Of a stretch of DNA of 64,000 nucleotides, positions 13,401-25,629 are shown piece by piece. Below the pieces are notes generated by a model. The model did not search any database and had not been told where the DNA came from. It saw only the letters and a program-made list of their open reading frames with translations. Each line of letters begins with the position of its first letter. Within the stretch, counting starts at the first letter, position 1. The position numbers were made by a program, and so were the translations under genes. The stretch comes from Phlebopus portentosus. Taxonomy: Eukaryota > Basidiomycota > Agaricomycetes > Boletales > Boletinellaceae. The stretch lies in the NCBI GenBank assembly GCA_037892935.1, contig JAYXKI010000009.1, positions 1,054,001 through 1,118,000 on the forward strand, read 5' to 3'.

Positions 13401-14075
13401 CTCGGATCCGATTTCCCCGTCGAAGGCGTCAACCCACTGCTCGGGTTTTACGCTGCTGTGACTCGTTTGTCGGAGAGTGGGGATTCCCCTCACGGAACGG
13501 AGGGGTGGTGAGTGCAAGGCTTTCGTTTTTCTTCTGACAGATTTGGTGCTTTGGAGATCCGATCAGAATTTGATCGCACGGCGGGGGCGGGGCGCGCGCA
13601 CCGGTGTGCGTTTATCGTTCGATGTCGACGTCGTGCACTGTCTTCCCCCGAAGGCAAACGCCGTGTGCATATATGCAGGCGGTGCGGAAGGTGGATCTCT
13701 CAGAATCTTAGCTGATTGCTGATTGGAAATCCACTGATGCTGATGGGATGACGTAAAACTCCTATTTTTCTGTTTTTAGCATTATCATTTCTGATGGCTT
13801 GGCCTCAGCTTTCTACTAACACCTGCACCGCACTTATAATCAGGTTCCCTAACCAACGACTGACGCGTGAAGAAGCGCTGAAGGGCATGACGCTGGACGC
13901 GGCATACGCATCATTCAACGAGCACGAGCTCGGTTCGCTCACACCCGGGAAGCGCGCTGATTTCGTCGTGCTCGACACGGATATCATGACCGTCGTCCCT
14001 GCGTCGCGAATCCTCCAGGCGAAGGTCATGGCGACCGTGGTGGATGGGAGACCAGTTTACGGGAAATTCCATTGA
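10498..14075 (+). CDS. Membrane-anchored amidohydrolase family 3 (YtcJ-like), with two frame breaks
   Basis: Metal-dependent hydrolase of the N-substituted formamide deformylase/YtcJ type; the natural substrate is unknown. A hydrophobic segment at about residues 69-85 follows a Ser/Thr-rich N-terminus, so the enzyme is probably a signal-anchored membrane protein. Recognisable stretches are NIYTVDPKAPRAECIVVHDS, VPGLADAHAHLLEEG (HxH metal motif), VSDGALGSWGA, VHCIGDKAN, RIEHAQIM and LGSLTPGKRADFVVLD. At least ten small exons are needed. Two breaks are seen. Near 10798-10806 the frame changes inside AAGGAGGGAAT between CSKEG and NIYTVD. Near 10990-11010 it changes between GPVSSSIAP and LDLKTFKNG. 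Both flanks are family-like in the respective frames, so this is either a recent pseudogene or, more likely, an error in the sequence. Confidence 0.85.
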
Positions 14076-14604
14076 CGAGGAATTATTTGATGGTGGCGGT
14101 TTGGTTTATCTTTCACTTACAGTAAAGTGTATACACGTCCTTCGTTGGATGACCTTCATGTAAAACGGAGCGTGCTGTGTGTGTGCAATAGCAGGTAGAC
14201 TTTGGATGTATACTGTAGATGCCTATGAGGTACATGGTATGCGTGGTGAAGGGGTAATACAAATGTGGGTAAGTGCGTGTACGTAGTTCCAGCGAAAAAA
14301 GCTCAGCAAATAATAATTATCGTACGGTGACGAATAAGATAGTAATGGGCCCGTAGTTGAAGTAAAAGACAAAGAGAAAAAGAAGAGAAAAAATATGATT
14401 GTGCTGGAAAGAAATTGAAGTAAAAAATAAAAAGATGCCATAAGGTGTTCATGAAATAGAAGCATGAAAGGAGAAAAAAACACACCAGAACATAAGGACA
14501 TAAGAGCCAGCTGATGAACCACGTAAAATGAACAAACGAATAAAGTATTATGACATAAACTGCGAAATGAACAAGGCGAAAAAAGAAACAGGAAGAAAAG
14601 AAAA
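14076..14604. other. Convergent 3' intergenic region
   Basis: Between the 3' ends of the amidohydrolase (+) and the phosphatase (-). It is purine-rich on the + strand with A runs around 14380-14480. Long ORFs on the - strand are Phe/Ser/Leu-rich translations of this biased composition and are not supported as genes. Confidence 0.6.
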
Positions 14605-17272
14605 TCAAACGTCTGAGAAGGAATACATTGCACTCTCCAGTCCAGCTTTACTCACGCGACGCATAGGCTGCAACGTATTCTCGTCAACAGGTGCACGGCG
14701 GGCATGTCGATACCGCCCCGAGGCGTCCTTGATCTCCACTTCCTGCCCTGCATTGCCAACATGCGCAGCAGCGTTCGACCCAAGTCCCCCAGCGGACAGT
14801 TGTCCTGGAGCAACCATCTCAGAGTTCTGCGCTACGAGCGGAGGTAGGCTTTCTCGGAGGTTGGCGTTACGCCGTACGCCGGGAGTGTATCCGAAATTAC
14901 TTGTCTTCGCTCCGCTATGCAATAAGGTGTTGCTTCCGTCTCTCGTGTCCACTGCAGACGCCGGATTGACGACCCCGACGGACTTCCCGCCTAGTTCTTG
15001 TTCCTCGAACGTCATGAGCTCGGAGACAAACCCGATATTTGGGGAGATGCCTTTTCGCCGCTCAGTCACGAATGCGTATGCTCGTGACAGTGTCCAATGG
15101 TTCGCGTGTATGAGATACGCGATGACTGCTGTGACTGAGCGTGATTTCCCAGCCTTACAGTGAACGTATGTGGGCGCCGAATGTAATCGGGCGTCATCTT
15201 AAAGGAAGCATTATGAGTTCTATGTATGAACATGCACACGAGACAGAGAACCTACCAAGAGCCTCACAAGCTTCTCGCACACTTCGCGCGACATTCTCCT
15301 CTTCCACAATATCCCGCATCGGTATACGAGTATATCGCTCAAACTTCTCTCGTAACCTCAGGCCCTGATCATCATCGCACTCTATAGCAATATTTAGAAT
15401 GCGTTTCACTCCTAGCGACAGTAGCTCGTCCACATGTTCTGGTGAGGCAGGTTCCGGGCCTAAGTACAAGAAGTTCGGAAGGATCGTGGAGATGGTGAAC
15501 GATGGTAATGGGTCTTCTGTTGATGGTGGCTGGTCGTAGTCAGGTCGAGCCGTTACAGGAGATGAAGGGATACCACCGCCCATAGGCGTGATAGGGGAAC
15601 GAGGAGCGAAAGAATCGGGATGAGGGACATTGGGTGAAAGGCATTCCGTTGAGCCATTCATGCTAGGAGGAGACAAGCTTCTGGGAAGCACGTGTTTAGC
15701 GCCGAGGAACGAAGAAGTTGATCGGAGAGAAGAAGACGAGGATTGCCTGCTCATCGACACCGGCGCAGCCAACGTATTCGATTTAATGGGCATAGTCCGC
15801 ACCGATAACTTCGGAATTAAACGTTCTGCGGAGGACGTGTCGAGCCGTCGAAGGTTAGGTATGCTGCACTTTCGAGGTTTAGCATGATGAGGGAAGCTGC
15901 ACGTAGAGGGCGAGGGCGAGGGCGTAAGGTCGCATAACATGTTGTGGTTGGAGGAAGAGACAAGGGGTCCAGGAGAGGTGGATGGTGGTTCGATTTGAGG
16001 CATCACTTTTGAGCGCGCAGCCGTCTGGGTATCCAATTGAAATAGGCCGCCTTTACCCTTGGGTTGTGACCCGTCGCTTATCCGTGTGTTTGTACCCGAA
16101 TCGGTTCCCTGGTTCTCTTCCCCGGCAATGATGTGGTGGTGGGACTCTGAGTGGGAACGCACTGCGGCTATTCCTCCTTTGAGGAACAGGACGGCTGCAT
16201 TGCCAATAAGGGACTGCAAGAGTGATAATATAGCCCAGGATGGGACCTGAAGGGAATCTCGATTGTCTTCGTCCATCTCGTCATCATAGACCACGACATC
16301 TGGACTCCAAGGCCCGACGCGTCGGATCCAGTCGTCCCAGCTGCGCTTGCCGCCATCGGTGGTGATGTAGGTGCGAAGCGCCTCGAGCGACGGGAGGCCG
16401 GACCCAGGCTTCTTGCAGCGCCTCAGGATGAGGGAGGGAATGGCTATGTTGAGGCTGTGCTGGATCCGGCAAGACAAATATGATGCGAGGGGCCGGGTGT
16501 CGATTAGCAAGGGCCGATGTGATGAACCGAGTCGACTCAGCAGCCCATCGGCGTCGATGGCCTGGATGGGTGGGGAGGACAAGGGAATGGCACTACCCGA
16601 CGCGCTTGGCATTGAATCACCGACGGGAGGCGAGCGCGTACGATGCCGTGCGAACGACGAGACGGGCGTGTTCACCATGTCCAAGGTATTATCACTTATA
16701 TTGATATTCCCAATAAAGCGAGCACTAGAAGGAGTCTCGAGTGTGCGCAACTCCGACGTCGGCGTATAGTACACACTGAGAGCCGGCGAGGGCGCAGACG
16801 AGTCGGTGAGGGCGGGACTCTCCGAACGATGCGCGTCAAACACCGCCTCGCCGTTACCAGGACCAGGGCTGTCAGAATCCCTACGCCCAGACCGCAGCGG
16901 GCGCAGGCGCAGATTTTTGTGCACATTTCTTCGCAATTTTTCAAGTTTCTCGAGATTTTTTGACATGTCGTCTGAGTACTCAGAGTCTGAACCTATACTG
17001 AGAGCATCCTGGAGCGGCGAACTTGACGACGAAGACGAGGACGGGGAGCTCCTATCCGTATTCTTACCGATGCCTTGTGCCACAGCATCCGCCACGCCAT
17101 TGAGTGGGACGTCGACGACTGGAGAAGGATCTGTGTCGATTGTAATTGACTTGAGAGCAGCACTTCTTCTGAGACCGTCGACACCAATACTGAGCTTTGG
17201 ACGAACGCGGCGTCGCGGCTCGTTGGTTGAGTTACCGTTCATCATTACGATGCCGCGCCAAATACACGTCAA
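14605..17272 (-). CDS. MAP-kinase-phosphatase-like protein: rhodanese domain plus dual-specificity phosphatase
   Basis: Predicted to dephosphorylate Tyr and Thr of MAP kinases. Two exons, 17272-15256 and 15197-14605, are joined in frame across a 58-bp intron, giving about 869 residues. A rhodanese-like domain (about residues 245-385) starts LLSRLGSSHRPLLIDTRPL and contains the usual Arg-rich loop; I see no clear catalytic Cys there, as in many MKP docking domains. A Ser/Pro-rich linker follows. The phosphatase domain starts near LPNFLYLGPEPASPEHVDEL. It has the general-acid Asp in IPMRDI and the P-loop HCKAGKSRS, with Cys at about 686. The intron splits the domain just before the P-loop. A later in-frame Met (17242) is an alternative start. 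Head-to-head with EMC7. Confidence 0.88.
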
Positions 17273-17534
17273 AAACAGGCCAGGCCCTCTGAACGGGTCG
17301 CGAACAATGGAAAATGTCAGCTCGTTGATGTCGCCGCCGTCGTGTATGTCGATGGTGACCAGGGGTAGTCGAGTACCAGTAGCAAAAAGACTTGCACTTG
17401 CCGTAATAATATTATTTTAATTTCCATTATCATCCACGCCTTCTTTTGGTCATCATGATCGACACTAGAGTCTCATGCACAACTGCACAGCACAGACTTG
17501 GACGTGAACGTCGACGTCGATGAAGGGAGCATTC
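17273..17534. promoter_or_regulatory. Divergent promoter between phosphatase and EMC7
   Basis: A 262-bp interval separates two divergently transcribed start codons, so both promoters must lie here or overlap the 5' coding ends. No individual site is asserted. Confidence 0.5.
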
Positions 17535-18649
17535 ATGTTTCGTTCAGTACTCGCAAGCTTCTTGGTCACTGCGTTGTAAGTAATGCTTGCGTAAAGCTGA
17601 AACAACTTTTCCTAAGGGACTACCAGGACTTTCCAGATTGCCGACGCGTCCGCGTTGGAAGGGCGTGTAAAGTACAATGACATATGTCCAGGTGCGAACA
17701 AAAGCTTTTTATGAGCTGGAAAGGCTTTACTAAACGATTTTGTTGCTCTCAGACTACGCAGCGTTAGGGCATTCGAAAGTCATACTTGACGATGGACGAT
17801 ATTATGGCAGCATCCGACGAGACGGCTCGTTCTCTATGTGAGTTTGTCAAATCCGATATTATCGATTTATTCTAAAGCTCGCCTTCTAGTCCCGACGTAA
17901 GCAATGGGTCATACATACTTACCGTAGTCTCGCACGACTACGCGTTTGATTCTGTCCGTGTTTCTTTCTCTTCACCATGTCTTTAAACTCATTTCTTCCA
18001 GCTTCGTGTTGATGTACACCCTTCCGGCGAGAGTCTTCCAGACGTACGACCATACATACCCGGAACTCCACATAATCCACCATCAACGGTCTCCCTGCAA
18101 TACCCTATTGTGCTCACACCACGTCAGAAGGCGAATTACTTCGTCGAAATGCAATCATTCAACGCCTTAGGAATGCTTCGAAACCCTATGGTCCTAATGA
18201 TGCTCGTAACAGCCGTACTTGTTTTCGGCATGCCCTACCTAATTGTGAGTCCTCTCCAGAGTCTTCGAGCAGCAGATCCCATTATTCAACTAACTCCCTC
18301 TCAAACTCGCAGAAATCGCTGGACCCTGATATCGCAAAGGAGATAAATGAACGGCAGGCACGTATGGTCGGCATTCAAAGTGCTGTGCAGTCCGGTGACT
18401 TTCGCAGCGGGTACGTCTGAACGATTTCATTCATAATTAGGCCGTATAGGCAATATGATTTCAGTCCGAGCCTATCAGTATCATTCCTTTGTCGCATTGG
18501 AGGTGGTTACTGACCTTTTGTGTTTGAAAAGCATTTCCGCTCTCCTTGCTGAGCCCGAGTCTGATTCGTCCAGTGCTCAGTCCAGCCCGAAGCCGAGTGC
18601 TGGTTCGTCTAAAGGTAGAGGAGGAGGTAAAGGAGGTCGTAGACGATAG
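17535..18649 (+). CDS. EMC7: ER membrane protein complex subunit 7 (EMC7/DUF2012)
   Basis: Lumenal beta-sandwich subunit of the EMC insertase, which inserts tail-anchored and multi-pass proteins in the ER membrane. Exon 1 encodes MFRSVLASFLVTAL and splices in frame to a short segment completing a signal peptide that ends near IADASA. Next come KYNDICP and ALGHSKVILDDGRYYG, then SFSIPDVSNGSYILTVVSHD and the FDSLRVDVHPSGES segment. The transmembrane part follows at LRNPMVLMMLVTAVLVFGMPYL. The tail is Ser-rich and ends in a basic Gly-Lys-Arg cluster. Order and spacing match EMC7. Seven small exons join without frame errors. The second exon uses the acceptor CCAG just upstream of ACTTTCCAG, because only that keeps the frame. 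Confidence 0.9.
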
Positions 18650-19624
18650 AGACGGAAATGATCTCGTTCAATTGCTTTTGGCGTTCCAGTCCGTCTAGAC
18701 GTGTAGCCCCAGCGCAAACTTAGAAGGAATATCCAACGTAGACTTCTCTTATCTAATCCGTTATTTCTGTGGATGAGAATAAATAGCTTCTTGAAAACTC
18801 TACAAGGTTACCCTCTCTAAGATTGAGTGGTAACGTAGGTGTCCATAAAGCCTAACCTTTTTCTCTTTATAGTTTTTAACAGCTCATTTGCGTTCGCAAC
18901 GACTTCGATTGGCGAAACCGGAGCGATCCTGTACTCACGTGTGGTTCACCTCTTCTTGCTGAAAAGTCTACACCCATCCCACATGATCAATTTCATTTCT
19001 TTTGCGAATTCATCCCAAACTTCTTCCAGTCATTTTATCTCAGACCTATGGAGCGAACGTGTTTTTGGCTCGAAGGCGACAAGAAAAGTGGATAAAATGT
19101 TCTGCCTCCTTAGAGGTAATGCTCCTCGCATTTCCGTGCGGGGAACTGGGCAAAGTGAGGTTCCTGACTTAGTGGCTTTGCACGGCGAATCAAATGACAC
19201 AGCTGACTAGCCGTTTTGCTCTACTGGTACCGCGAGACCGCCATTCGTTCCTTACTGGATGCACTAGATACATTGCTTACCGATCCTAAATTCAGCATTC
19301 TTCTATTGTGCTTCTTCCCTAAACGGTTCCGGAGACGGCTCATGTGTCAAGGGAGTCGGTACGTAGAAGCGCTTGAGTGGATAGGCACTTTAAATACGTA
19401 CGATGGAGGTACTTGGGATCCGGAGGCGATAGTGCTCGTCTGGTCATCTCTTTCTTGTTCTCTTCTGCTTGCGCTGGCCTTCAAGTTAAAGAAAAGGACG
19501 TGCTCCCGATTTTTTTCGGCGTGTCTCTGGTACTTCAGAATCTTGATCTTCTCAAGTCAATATAGACGTCTTTTCCACCTCGTCCTTCTGACCTAACGCA
19601 AAACGACAACAGCAGCAACAGATC
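18650..19624. other. Intergenic region, EMC7 to MFS transporter
   Basis: About 975 bp with two ORFs of 123 and 126 codons (18839-19210, 19216-19596). Neither has a recognisable domain or homologous-looking motif. Probably the EMC7 3' UTR and the promoter of the transporter. Confidence 0.5.
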
Positions 19625-22600
19625 ATGGGTCTCGGAATTCTCGAAGACAATCATCTCGAGCACGTCCCAGGCACGACGCTCTTCAGAGATGATCCGAATG
19701 CAGTCGCCGAGGACGTCTATCAAGGCATCGACTTGCGGTCTCTCAAGCACGCTGAGGGCAAGAACTCGCACATCGTGCTCGTCCCGCAACCCTCGGATGA
19801 TCCCAACGACCCGCTCAATTGGTCCCGGATGAAGAAACATACGGTATTTTTTGTTTGTAGGTTTTTCTCTCGTTTTTGTTCACTTCGTTTTTTGTTGCGG
19901 ACGACATGCTTATTGCACTTCCGTTTTATCAGGGTATATGGAAGTAAGCTCCTCTACAGCATGTCCCTCAATCCCAACTCAGCTCTTATCGACTGTCACT
20001 CTCAGCCGTCGTATGCGGTGTCCTCGTTTGTATCTTCTTTCTACCGCTCAACCCGTTTACTCAACTATTCCACACAATTATAATATCGCAGGGACCCATT
20101 GTCTCCGCGGATATAGTCACAATGGCGACAGAGTTTGACCGATCTTTGCAAGCTATCTCGCGCGCTCTAGGCTCAGCGCTCGTCCTGGCCCTTGCGTTTG
20201 CTACTGTCGTTTGGTCCGTTCTGAGTGTGAAGTTGGGAAAGCGGCCCGTGAGTTACCGTTTTCCCGTTTCCTGGAAAGATCTTTCGGGTCTAAGCTAGGC
20301 CTTCTTTTAAGTTTGAGTTTGCTGGATTAATTCTTGTGAACAGGTCTTCCTAGCCAGTACTCTCTTGATGTTCGCTGGTTCGATGGTTGCTTCCTACAGT
20401 TAGTGAACCCGCCTCGGATAAGTAATATTATTTGGTATTGATACTTTGTGCCGTATCAGCGAAGAATTATGACATGTTACTCGGTAAGTTCTAGCAAGCC
20501 TAAAGTACCTTGAACCCATCTAAGACTCGACAAGGCTCTCGAATCTTGCAGGGAATAGGGCAAGCTGTCCTCGAATTCCTCGTCGGGTATGTCTCCCTAC
20601 TCCACATCACATCGGTATCAATGTAACTCACACCACACATTCCTTGTGTCAGGTCTTCTATCGCTGATATTTATTTTATACACGAGGTGAGGATATTACT
20701 GTAATATAAAGAAGTTCACAGACGTTGTGACTTTGTACTTGGAACAGCGCGGTATTCCGGTAGCTTTGTGTAAGGTCTTCTACCACCCTGGGATTATTTT
20801 ACAGCTGATAGTCGATGTTCAGGGAACCTTGCGTTACTCAATGGGATCAACATTACACCGTGAGTCTGAACAGCATAAAGTGGTACACATGTTCTTTCGG
20901 TATATGGTTATATGGGCATGCAGTCCGATCTCCGGCCAAGTCATCATTCACAATGGCTGGCGCTATGCTTTCAAGATGTTCTCCATCTCAGCTGGTCTTC
21001 TCTTCATTTTACAATTCTTCCTCGGTACGTCTTCGATCCGCAAAACAACTTTAAATTGACGATTCTTCTCATTCTGCTTCCATTGCATAGTACCCGAGAC
21101 AACATATCACCGCAAGATCCTTCCCCATCTCGGCCGAAAAAAGACGGGTTCCATGGACAAGGGGAGTACAGAGAAAGTCGACTCTGAAAAACGCGTCGAG
21201 GAAGCTCGCGAAGACGCCATCAGCGTTCCGCATAAGAAGACTTACATCGAGGAATTGTCAGTTTACAATGGAGTTTACCCGACGAAGGCGTCTGTACCGG
21301 CTTTGCTTATCCGGCCATTCATAGCGTGTTTGACGCCAGTGTGTTTGTGGGCGGGGCTGATCTATGGTGTGGCTATTACATGGCTTGTGTTGATTGCAAC
21401 GAGCGTCGCGCAGCTGTTCTCTGCTCCTCGTGAGTTGATGTCCTTGGCGGGATTTGAAGGTGTTTAGACTAACAATTTGGTAGCGTATAACTTCGAGACG
21501 GACGAGATCGGCTTGACGTACAGTAAGTCGGATTGCGATTATCTGTATTCCAAATACTCAATAATCTAATAGTGTCTCCGTTCATTTGTGCCTTCCTCGC
21601 CGCACTCCTCTGCGGGCCCTTGACCGACTACGTCGCCAAGCGTTTCAGTCTGGCAAACCGCTGTGAGAACTCGTTCCCTTCACATCACGCCTTCCCGCTT
21701 TTTCCCTCAACATCAGACCTACTGACTGTCCGTCTCGCTTCGTTTTCGGTGTTGTATTGTACTGAATTTCATTTCGTTAGGTACATTCGAACCTGAGTTC
21801 CGCCTTGTCCTGGTCTCTTTCTATGCTGTTTTCGCGTGTATGGGGTTCTTCGGATGGGGGTGCGCACTCTTTCATAACACTTTTATAAATCCTTTTCTTG
21901 ATACTTTAACTGATTTATATAGTATCTCCGCACACGTGCAAGATCCCTGGATTGGACCCGTCGTCTTCTTCGGTTTGGTCAACTTTGGTAAGTAGCCGAA
22001 CTTAGCAGTCGAGCTTAGATACATAGATGTATTTGTTTGCTAATGGCTATTGTTACCTGGGCTAAATCAAATCTCGTAGGTGTGACGATTGGATGTTCCG
22101 CAGCAATTGGCTATGTCGTCGACTCGCATCGTCAGTCATCTGATTCGGCTTTGGGCGGTGTTATCTTGTACGTCTCTGTCTTTGTTCGCTTGCGAATGTT
22201 TTCGCATAACCGCTGACATTTTCTTCGTCTATGTAGTTTCAAGAACATGTGCGCGAGCAGTCCGTTTCCGTTTTTTCATCGGTGCCGACTAGCTAATGCC
22301 CTGGCTATCTGTCGTAGATTCTCGTTCATCATCACGCTTTTCATCAACGAGTAAGTACATATTTCCTTGTTCTACTTACTTTTTCATATATTTATGCTTA
22401 TGCCGATGCTAACTGGAATTTATAGTTGGCTCGAAGCCCGAGGTGTCTTGAACGTATTCTGCATTGTTGGTGGTGTAACGATGTTTACGAGTTTGCTTAC
22501 TATCCGTACGAGTCTGAATTATGCACCCGTCTTGATCCAAGTCTAATATTCGTTTTCATAGCAATGTATATTTGTGAGTATATCCTTCGTTGTCTGGACT

Positions 22601-22708
22601 ATACGAGTAATTTTGACTGAATACATATTAGACGGCAAACGCGCACGATCATGGATCCATCGGACGCTCAAATTCGACGACGACGAATTGACGGCTGTAG
22701 CTCATTGA
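19625..22708 (+). CDS. MFS transporter, DHA1 (drug:H+ antiporter) type
   Basis: Plasma-membrane secondary transporter of the DHA1 family, which in fungi exports drugs, polyamines or caffeine-like compounds; its own substrate cannot be told. The cytosolic N-terminus carries the family signature DPNDPLNWSRMKK. Later features are the loop LGKRPVFLAS (motif A region), GIGQAVLEFLVGSSIADIYF, a segment spliced as NLALLNGINITP followed by PISGQVIIHNGWRYAF, and PETTYHRK at the start of the central loop. The C-terminal half contains FALINFG-like VFFGLVNFGVTIGC and VVDSH, and ends TIPMYIYGKRARSW. More than a dozen small exons, including ones of about 35 and 11 bp, are needed, and all tested junctions keep the frame. 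It looks intact. Confidence 0.9.
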
Positions 22709-24127
22709 GGGTAAACTATTGAGAAATGATGTTATGCGTTTATATTTGGCTGGTTTGATCTGTTTTACTAGGACAAGGAACACAGCTATAAATGTACATA
22801 CACAGTTACGAATTTGCATAGCATGAAGTCAAAAGGCTTTAGCTCCCTGTTGTCAAACTTGATCTCCGTTGACCCGGCGATTTATACATCACTGAACTGA
22901 ACAATTTTCTTTTAAAAATCTTTCTTTCTTTGAGACATTCCTTAGTTAACAAAGTAAAGGGAGATGGTAAAGGGAGATGCCAGACGGATGAATTTCTGAA
23001 TTTAGCAAACCGGGGACGAGAAAGGTAAGTCGCTGGCTCAGAAAATTTCCATTCAGAACGTTCCGTCTATTTCGTCCCTGATCAACACGTCGTTGGCGAC
23101 TCACGTCATTGCCTTCATGGTGCAGACCAACAACGATCTCTCATATCCGTCTTGTAACTTTCCAGCTTTCTCGATAACTTGATCTCCCAAAATGATCCAG
23201 CAGCAGTTACGTTTGGCGCATTATGTAATCCAGGACTCTTGACCCCCTTTTTTTTATTGCCACCCGACTGACTGACTGACTGTCGTCGTCACAGTAACGT
23301 AACTCAATTTCTCTCTCTTTATTTTCGCTGTGTGTATATTGCGTGGCGTCACACCTGGACCCATATGTATGTGTATGCATGCGCGGGCCACAGCTTCTTT
23401 AGGAACAGCCGCCCTTCTCCCATCCTATCTTAAGACATCAGATCTAGCGCGTTCATATTCGGCATCGGATGTAGATGATGATGGTGATGCGTTGCTGTGT
23501 TTAACTTCGAGCGACGTCGTGAAGAGCTGCTTTCATCCTTATTCTTTGACTGTATTCAACTTTCGTTTTCATTTAATATTCTTCCACGAGCCGTCGGATC
23601 TTCATTCACTCATTCATCATCATCACCCTTCATTGTCTTGGTCCGTCACCACGCTGGTGCCACGCCACGTTGGGAAAGCGTTAGCACGAGCGGGAAAGCA
23701 CCCGTCACGGTGCTCGTGCTCGTGTTTAGGCCTCTGCTTCTTTCGCTTGCCTTGCGACCGCATCCGCATCGCCTTTGTTTCTAACCAGCCGTTCACCACT
23801 AGGGTTCTCTGTTTAAGGCGGAGAAGCCGATAGTCACGAAGATATAAGCTTGAGCTTCTTCCGTGCCACGTTTCCTTGGCCATCTGCCTGCTTGTCTGCT
23901 TGCCTTACTACCTGCTGTCCTTCCTTTACCTCACCGGTCATCCCTCGAGGAAGACCTGTTACTGCTTTTGTCTGGTTGACGTACCGTGGTGGAAGCTGAG
24001 TTGCCAGAGTTGGAGTGTTGGACTCGGATTCGGATATGGACGTTGTTCTAGACAGGGCGTGCGTATTTCCAAACCGCGTTTGAGCTTTTTTTACATCGGA
24101 GCATTAATATTTGATGGGTAATATCGT
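22709..24127. other. Intergenic region with unassigned ORFs
   Basis: About 1.4 kb after the transporter. It holds a short GACT tandem run near 23266-23280 and several ORFs (for example 23330-23833) with no recognisable domain. The 5' exons of the next gene may lie at its right end, but I could not fix them. Confidence 0.4.
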
Positions 24128-24860
24128 AGGTTGTTGTTGCGTGGCGTAATAGGCATCCTTGTCCTCAAGCGCGACTCATGGTTGACTATTGCCAGTGAGT
24201 TGTTATAATAATTGCTATTCATGACGTAAATCTCTAATCGTAAATGTTCTTTGTGGCGTTTGACTTAAAGGCCGTGGCGCTCTGAATGCTAGCGATGCGC
24301 CTACAATTGAGCGGCTCTTGTCATGGATGGACGATGAGATTGACGCGACGGGCTCGATTCCTTGGATGGGTGGCGAAGGCGGGCGGTAAGCAGATCCTCT
24401 TTACTCAACTCATCTATTCGAATCACTAAGTTCGTGAACTAAATACATATCGATCTCAGCTGTATACATTTCCACTTTGCAGAAACGCACACCCTCATCC
24501 TCCTCCGGCAATATCCCCAACCTCGAGATTGCGGCACGAACAAGACCGTCAACAAACAACATCTTCACCCCTCCCGAACTCCCGGGCCTGCATCACCTCA
24601 CACACCGAGCAGCGCCGGCGGGTTCGCCTCAAGCCTGCACGCAGGGCTCAGCGGGCTCAGCTTCTCCCCGCGCCTCGGCGCGCCGCGCATGCGATTTGGG
24701 TGGTCCCGCTCCTCGACCGAGAGTCATATCACCAACGCCAGCAGCGTCGGTGCGAGTGAGAATGTTATTGGGAATAGCTTGCGAGCGGGCACGGCGAGCT
24801 TGTTTGACCCTTCGAGGAGTGTCGAGTCGGCTGGGAATGTCCATCGGCCGAGTTCTTGGT
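24128..24860 (+). CDS. Unrecognised gene, 3' exons only, frame uncertain at the end
   Basis: I do not recognise this protein. Two neighbouring exons are convincing. One ends with RGVIGILVLKRDSWLTIA and joins across a GTGAGT...AAAG intron to RGALNASDAPTIERLL and WMDDEIDATGSIPWMGGEGG. After the next intron (GTAAGC...TTGCAG) the in-frame reading is poor. The frame starting RTPSSSSGNIPNLEIAARTR looks right first, and then a third frame (GGFASSLHAGLSGLSFSPRL, ending RPSSWC and a stop near 24860) looks right. One missing G in the donor context GGCGGTAAGC and a length change in the CACACA stretch near 24600 would reconcile them. The start codon was not found. The hydrophobic first exon suggests a membrane segment. 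Confidence 0.4.
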
Positions 24861-25629
24861 GTTGAGATTCATATATATTTTTATGTACTTTCCTTCGATT
24901 TCGATTGTGGTTAATGCTGTATTGGTATTGTTAGGTTTGATGTTATGAGTACACTGATGCTATGTCCCAGCAGCCTTTAATTCTCGTCCTAATTCCGTCT
25001 TTTTCTCCTGTTCTATTTAATTTCGAATAAGGCTTTGCTTGTCTTCGCTCTCTCCAGCCATTGTATAAATTCTACGAGAACAACATGCATTTTATTAACA
25101 TTTTGCCATCTCCTCCACACGTCAACTGACATCAACTCCAATCACGACAGGAAGAGGAAGAACTTCTAACAAACAAATCACCACTGCTACAAATGACGGA
25201 CAGACACACTTTCAATGACCTATGACTTGATCTTTCAACTGATAATGAAGAAGAAAAAAAGAAGAAAGGGAAGAGGTGGAAAGAGGTTGGATGGAGGTGA
25301 ACAACACACGTGCGGTGGGTACATTACACGACAACACGAGGACGATGCATTGTACATGCAGCACAGACACTGAGGGGACAGTGAAGCGTAGACGCGTAAA
25401 CAAGGGCAAGGGCAAGTTGTAGACAAAGAAACAGAAACAGACACAGTCGCATCGCACTTGGGATAAGAGACACACGACGGAACCAATTAATATTGGCCAA
25501 AACCTGCAGAAAAAAAACTAAAAATTAGAAAACAAAAGTGTGGGAACCAATCACGTTAGCTTCTTTCATTGTAGCCGTAGCGCAAACCAACCAGATATGT
25601 CAACGTGGGAAAAGAACTAACAAGGAAAA
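24861..25629. other. Convergent 3' intergenic region upstream of eIF5A stop
   Basis: Between the unrecognised gene (+) and eIF5A (-). It is purine-rich on the + strand around 25240-25470, which creates Cys/Leu/Ser-rich ORFs on the - strand that I do not accept. Likely 3' UTR sequence. Confidence 0.5.

Noticed and set aside
14223..14633. Phe/Leu/Ser-rich ORFs on the - strand that look like membrane proteins
   Set aside because: They arise from purine-rich 3' UTR sequence; no start context, no splice sites and no family resemblance.
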